In this document: positions 15,459-17,806 of the stretch, piece after piece
How positions within the stretch are numbered: the first letter of the stretch is position 1
Layout: every line of letters begins with the position of its first letter
Assembly: GCA_002478765.1 (NCBI GenBank)
Contig: DLQO01000044.1
Coordinates: 5,687-23,492 of the forward strand
Direction of reading: 5' to 3'
Source of the DNA: Flavobacteriales bacterium UBA7430
GTDB taxonomy: Bacteria > Bacteroidota > Bacteroidia > Flavobacteriales > UBA7430
DNA: 17,806 nt
The notes under the pieces: generated by a model
Databases searched by the model: none
Told to the model about the DNA's origin: nothing
The model's input: only the letters and a program-made list of their open reading frames with translations
Made by a program: the position numbers and the translations under genes

Positions 15459-17806
15459 TTGGCAAAAGCACCTAAAAACAAGAAAGAAACCCCATTGATG
15501 CAGCAGTACAATCGGATAAAAGCTAAATATCCAGATGCCGTACTCTTATTTCGTGTGGGAGATTTTTATGAAACTTTTGGTGAAGATGCGGTTAAGGCTT
15601 CACGAATTTTAGGGATTGTATTGACCAATCGAGCCAACGGAAGCTCAAAAATTGAATTGGCTGGTTTCCCCCATCATTCTCTAGATACTTATTTGCCCAA
15701 GTTGGTCCGGTCGGGGTGTCGAGTGGCCATCTGCGATCAGTTGGAAGATCCTAAAGCCACCAAAAAAATTGTGAAGCGTGGCGTTACCGAATTGGTTACG
15801 CCAGGAGTATCTTACAACGATAAAACGTTGGATTTACGATCCAATAATTTTTTAGCCTCTATCCACATTGAGAAACAGGCTTTGGGCGTTGCCTTTTTGG
15901 ATGTTTCTACCGGAGAGTTTTTTACTGCCCAGGGCAATTGGGAGTATGTAGACAAGTTGTTGCAAAGCTTTTCACCTTCAGAGGTTATCTATCAGAAACA
16001 ACATAAGGCAGCCTTTACGCAACGCTATGCCGATAGCTTTTTTACCTATACCCTAGAAGACTGGGTCTTTTCACAAACCTATACGGAGGAATTGCTGCTG
16101 AATCATTTCCAAACCAAATCTTTAAAAGGTTTTGGGGTAGATCAACTCGATATGGGGATTGTTGCTGCGGGGGCAGCGCTACATTATTTGCAGGAAACCC
16201 AACACAATAAAGTAAGTCATATAGCCTCCATCACACGTATTGAAGAAGATCGTTTTGTTTGGATGGATCATTTTACCATTCGTAATTTGGAGTTGATTCA
16301 TGCCACAGGCATCAATGGGGTTTCCTTGTTAGACATCCTAGATCAAACCGTATCTCCTATGGGAGCTAGGATGCTCAGACGCTGGTTGGTGTTGCCTCTA
16401 AAAGAACAACAGTCCATACAGGATCGCTTAAATATTGTGGACTACTTTACCCATGAAGGAGATGTTGCCGATGCGTTGGCACATCAAATCAAACAAATGG
16501 GCGATTTGGAGCGCTTGATTTCCAAAGTTGCTACCGCCCGAATTTGCCCGCGTGAAGTGGTGCAGTTAAAACGCGCTTTGAATGCGATCCTACCGGTGGT
16601 CGAACACTGTTCCAAATCGGGCAATGAAAGTTTAGCTTCTTTGGCGGCTCAATTGAATCCTTGTGATCCCATCCGTGAAAAAATTGATAGAGAACTTCAG
16701 GAAGATGCTCCTGTTCAGTTATTGAAAGGCAATGTGATTGCCTCAGGCGTATCTCAAGAACTTGATGAACTTCGAAATATTTCAACTTCTGCAAAAGACC
16801 ATCTCGAACAAATTCGGCAACGTGAGACTGAACGTACGGGGATTCCTTCTTTAAAAATTTCTTTCAACAACGTCTTTGGTTATTATTTAGAAGTTCGCAA
16901 CACCCACAAAGACAAAGTTCCGGAAGAGTGGATTCGAAAGCAGACGCTTGTGAATGCGGAACGTTACATCACTGAAGAGTTGAAAGAACTTGAGATGAAA
17001 ATTCTCAGTGCCGGAGATAAAATCCTGGCCTTAGAGCAGCAGCTCTTCAACGAATTGGTGCAGTCGTTGATGGATTATGTACAAATTGTTCAGCGTAATT
17101 CTCAGCTTATTGCTCGTGTGGACGTGCTCTTGTCCTTTGCTAAAATTGCCCTGCAGAATGGTTATGTAAAGCCTGAGCTGAACGATAGTTTTACCCTGAA
17201 CATCAAAGACGGTCGCCATCCGGTAATCGAAAAGCAATTGCCTGTAGATGAAGCCTATGTTTCCAATGATGTTTACTTAGACAACGATACCCAGCAAATC
17301 ATCATGATCACCGGCCCCAACATGTCGGGTAAGTCTGCTTTGTTAAGGCAAACTGCTTTGATCGTGTTGATGGCGCAAATGGGTTCTTTTGTACCCGCCA
17401 AAGCGGCCTCCTTGGGCTTGGTCGATAAAATTTTCACTCGTGTGGGAGCCTCAGACAATATATCGTCCGGAGAGTCTACCTTTATGGTGGAAATGAACGA
17501 AACGGCGAGTATTCTGAACAATGTTTCCGATCGAAGTTTGATTTTATTGGATGAAATTGGGCGTGGGACGAGTACCTACGATGGGATTTCAATAGCTTGG
17601 GCAATTGCCGAGTTTTTGCATGAAAATAAAGCCAAAGCAAAAACGTTGTTTGCCACCCATTACCACGAGCTCAACGAGATGGCTGAAACTTTTTCACGAA
17701 TCAAGAATTTCAATGTCTCGGTCAAAGAAATGGAAAAGAAGATTTTATTTTTGCGTAAACTAAAGCCTGGGGGTTCTGCTCACAGTTTTGGAATTCATGT
17801 AGCAAA
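15459..17806 (+). CDS. mutS: DNA mismatch repair protein MutS (3' partial)
   Basis: MutS finds base mismatches and small loops in new DNA and recruits MutL using ATP. 782 codons are present; full-length family members have roughly 860-870, so about 85 C-terminal residues are missing at the right edge. No ATG occurs before the conserved N-terminus: the best start is TTG at 15459, giving [19 protein letters not shown]; an ATG at 15498 would begin inside the conserved MQQY and remove the lysine-rich lead. With the TTG start, the mismatch-reading F-x-E motif falls at F36 and E38, the same numbers as in E. coli. Domains: mismatch-binding (1-115), connector, lever and clamp ([15 protein letters not shown] near 275-290), and the ATPase with Walker [10 protein letters not shown] (618-626), the Walker B region [13 protein letters not shown] (694-706) and the THYHEL motif. 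The last visible residues, [12 protein letters not shown], are the usual end of the ATPase core. Confidence 0.97.
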   Translation, partial: MAKAPKNKKETPLMQQYNRIKAKYPDAVLLFRVGDFYETFGEDAVKASRILGIVLTNRANGSSKIELAGFPHHSLDTYLPKLVRSGCRVAICDQLEDPKATKKIVKRGVTELVTPGVSYNDKTLDLRSNNFLASIHIEKQALGVAFLDVSTGEFFTAQGNWEYVDKLLQSFSPSEVIYQKQHKAAFTQRYADSFFTYTLEDWVFSQTYTEELLLNHFQTKSLKGFGVDQLDMGIVAAGAALHYLQETQHNKVSHIASITRIEEDRFVWMDHFTIRNLELIHATGINGVSLLDILDQTVSPMGARMLRRWLVLPLKEQQSIQDRLNIVDYFTHEGDVADALAHQIKQMGDLERLISKVATARICPREVVQLKRALNAILPVVEHCSKSGNESLASLAAQLNPCDPIREKIDRELQEDAPVQLLKGNVIASGVSQELDELRNISTSAKDHLEQIRQRETERTGIPSLKISFNNVFGYYLEVRNTHKDKVPEEWIRKQTLVNAERYITEELKELEMKILSAGDKILALEQQLFNELVQSLMDYVQIVQRNSQLIARVDVLLSFAKIALQNGYVKPELNDSFTLNIKDGRHPVIEKQLPVDEAYVSNDVYLDNDTQQIIMITGPNMSGKSALLRQTALIVLMAQMGSFVPAKAASLGLVDKIFTRVGASDNISSGESTFMVEMNETASILNNVSDRSLILLDEIGRGTSTYDGISIAWAIAEFLHENKAKAKTLFATHYHELNEMAETFSRIKNFNVSVKEMEKKILFLRKLKPGGSAHSFGIHVA

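Noticed and set aside
1..17806. CRISPR arrays, insertion sequences, phage or toxin-antitoxin genes, tRNA or rRNA genes
   Set aside because: I looked for regular short repeats, transposase or integrase motifs, cloverleaf-like sequence and small paired frames, and saw none. The content is ordinary core chromosome plus two T9SS cargo genes.

Overview
The window comes from a Bacteroidota chromosome, most likely Flavobacteriia or a close relative. It carries a near-complete sprA, the outer-membrane translocon of the type IX secretion system (T9SS) that is restricted to this phylum. It also has two genes for exported proteins with type A T9SS sorting tails (YPNPAS and HPNPAS motifs), start regions without Shine-Dalgarno sequences, and several matches to the Bacteroidota promoter TTG-N17-23-TAnnTTTG. 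Base composition is moderate and leans AT. I see no tRNA, rRNA, CRISPR array, insertion sequence or prophage gene, and the genes look intact except the two cut by the window edges.

Layout. (1) 1-6420: sprA, missing its N-terminus. (2) 6421-6648: a non-coding leader with a good promoter match and several inverted repeats, the last ending one base before the next start codon. (3) 6649-8990: two genes for exported T9SS cargo, a 545-residue modular protein with an adhesin-like domain, a thioredoxin/TlpA domain with CGPC, and a sorting tail, followed 38 bases later by a 221-residue cysteine-rich protein with a sorting tail. A strong terminator closes this unit. (4) 9100-13287: pheT, clpX and folK, tightly packed (24 bases, then 0 bases) and probably one operon. 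(5) 13288-13477: a promoter region with overlapping inverted repeats. (6) 13478-14761: an OmpA-family porin-like protein with calcium-binding type repeats and a peptidoglycan-binding tail. (7) A perfect 12-bp hairpin terminator that works for both strands lies between ompA and a convergent SpoU/TrmH-family RNA methyltransferase gene (14863-15381, minus strand). (8) 15382-15458: a short divergent promoter region. (9) 15459-17806: mutS, cut by the right edge, which needs a TTG start.

How the genes fit together. The left part concerns secretion and the cell envelope: SprA carries T9SS cargo across the outer membrane, and the next two genes encode such cargo, one with a thiol-redox domain and one rich in cysteines. 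The middle and right are housekeeping: tRNA charging (PheT), proteolysis (ClpX), folate synthesis (FolK), envelope anchoring (OmpA), RNA methylation and mismatch repair (MutS).

I found no clear new multi-gene system. The points most worth a second look are the thioredoxin/cysteine-rich cargo pair beside sprA and the hairpin abutting its first start codon.
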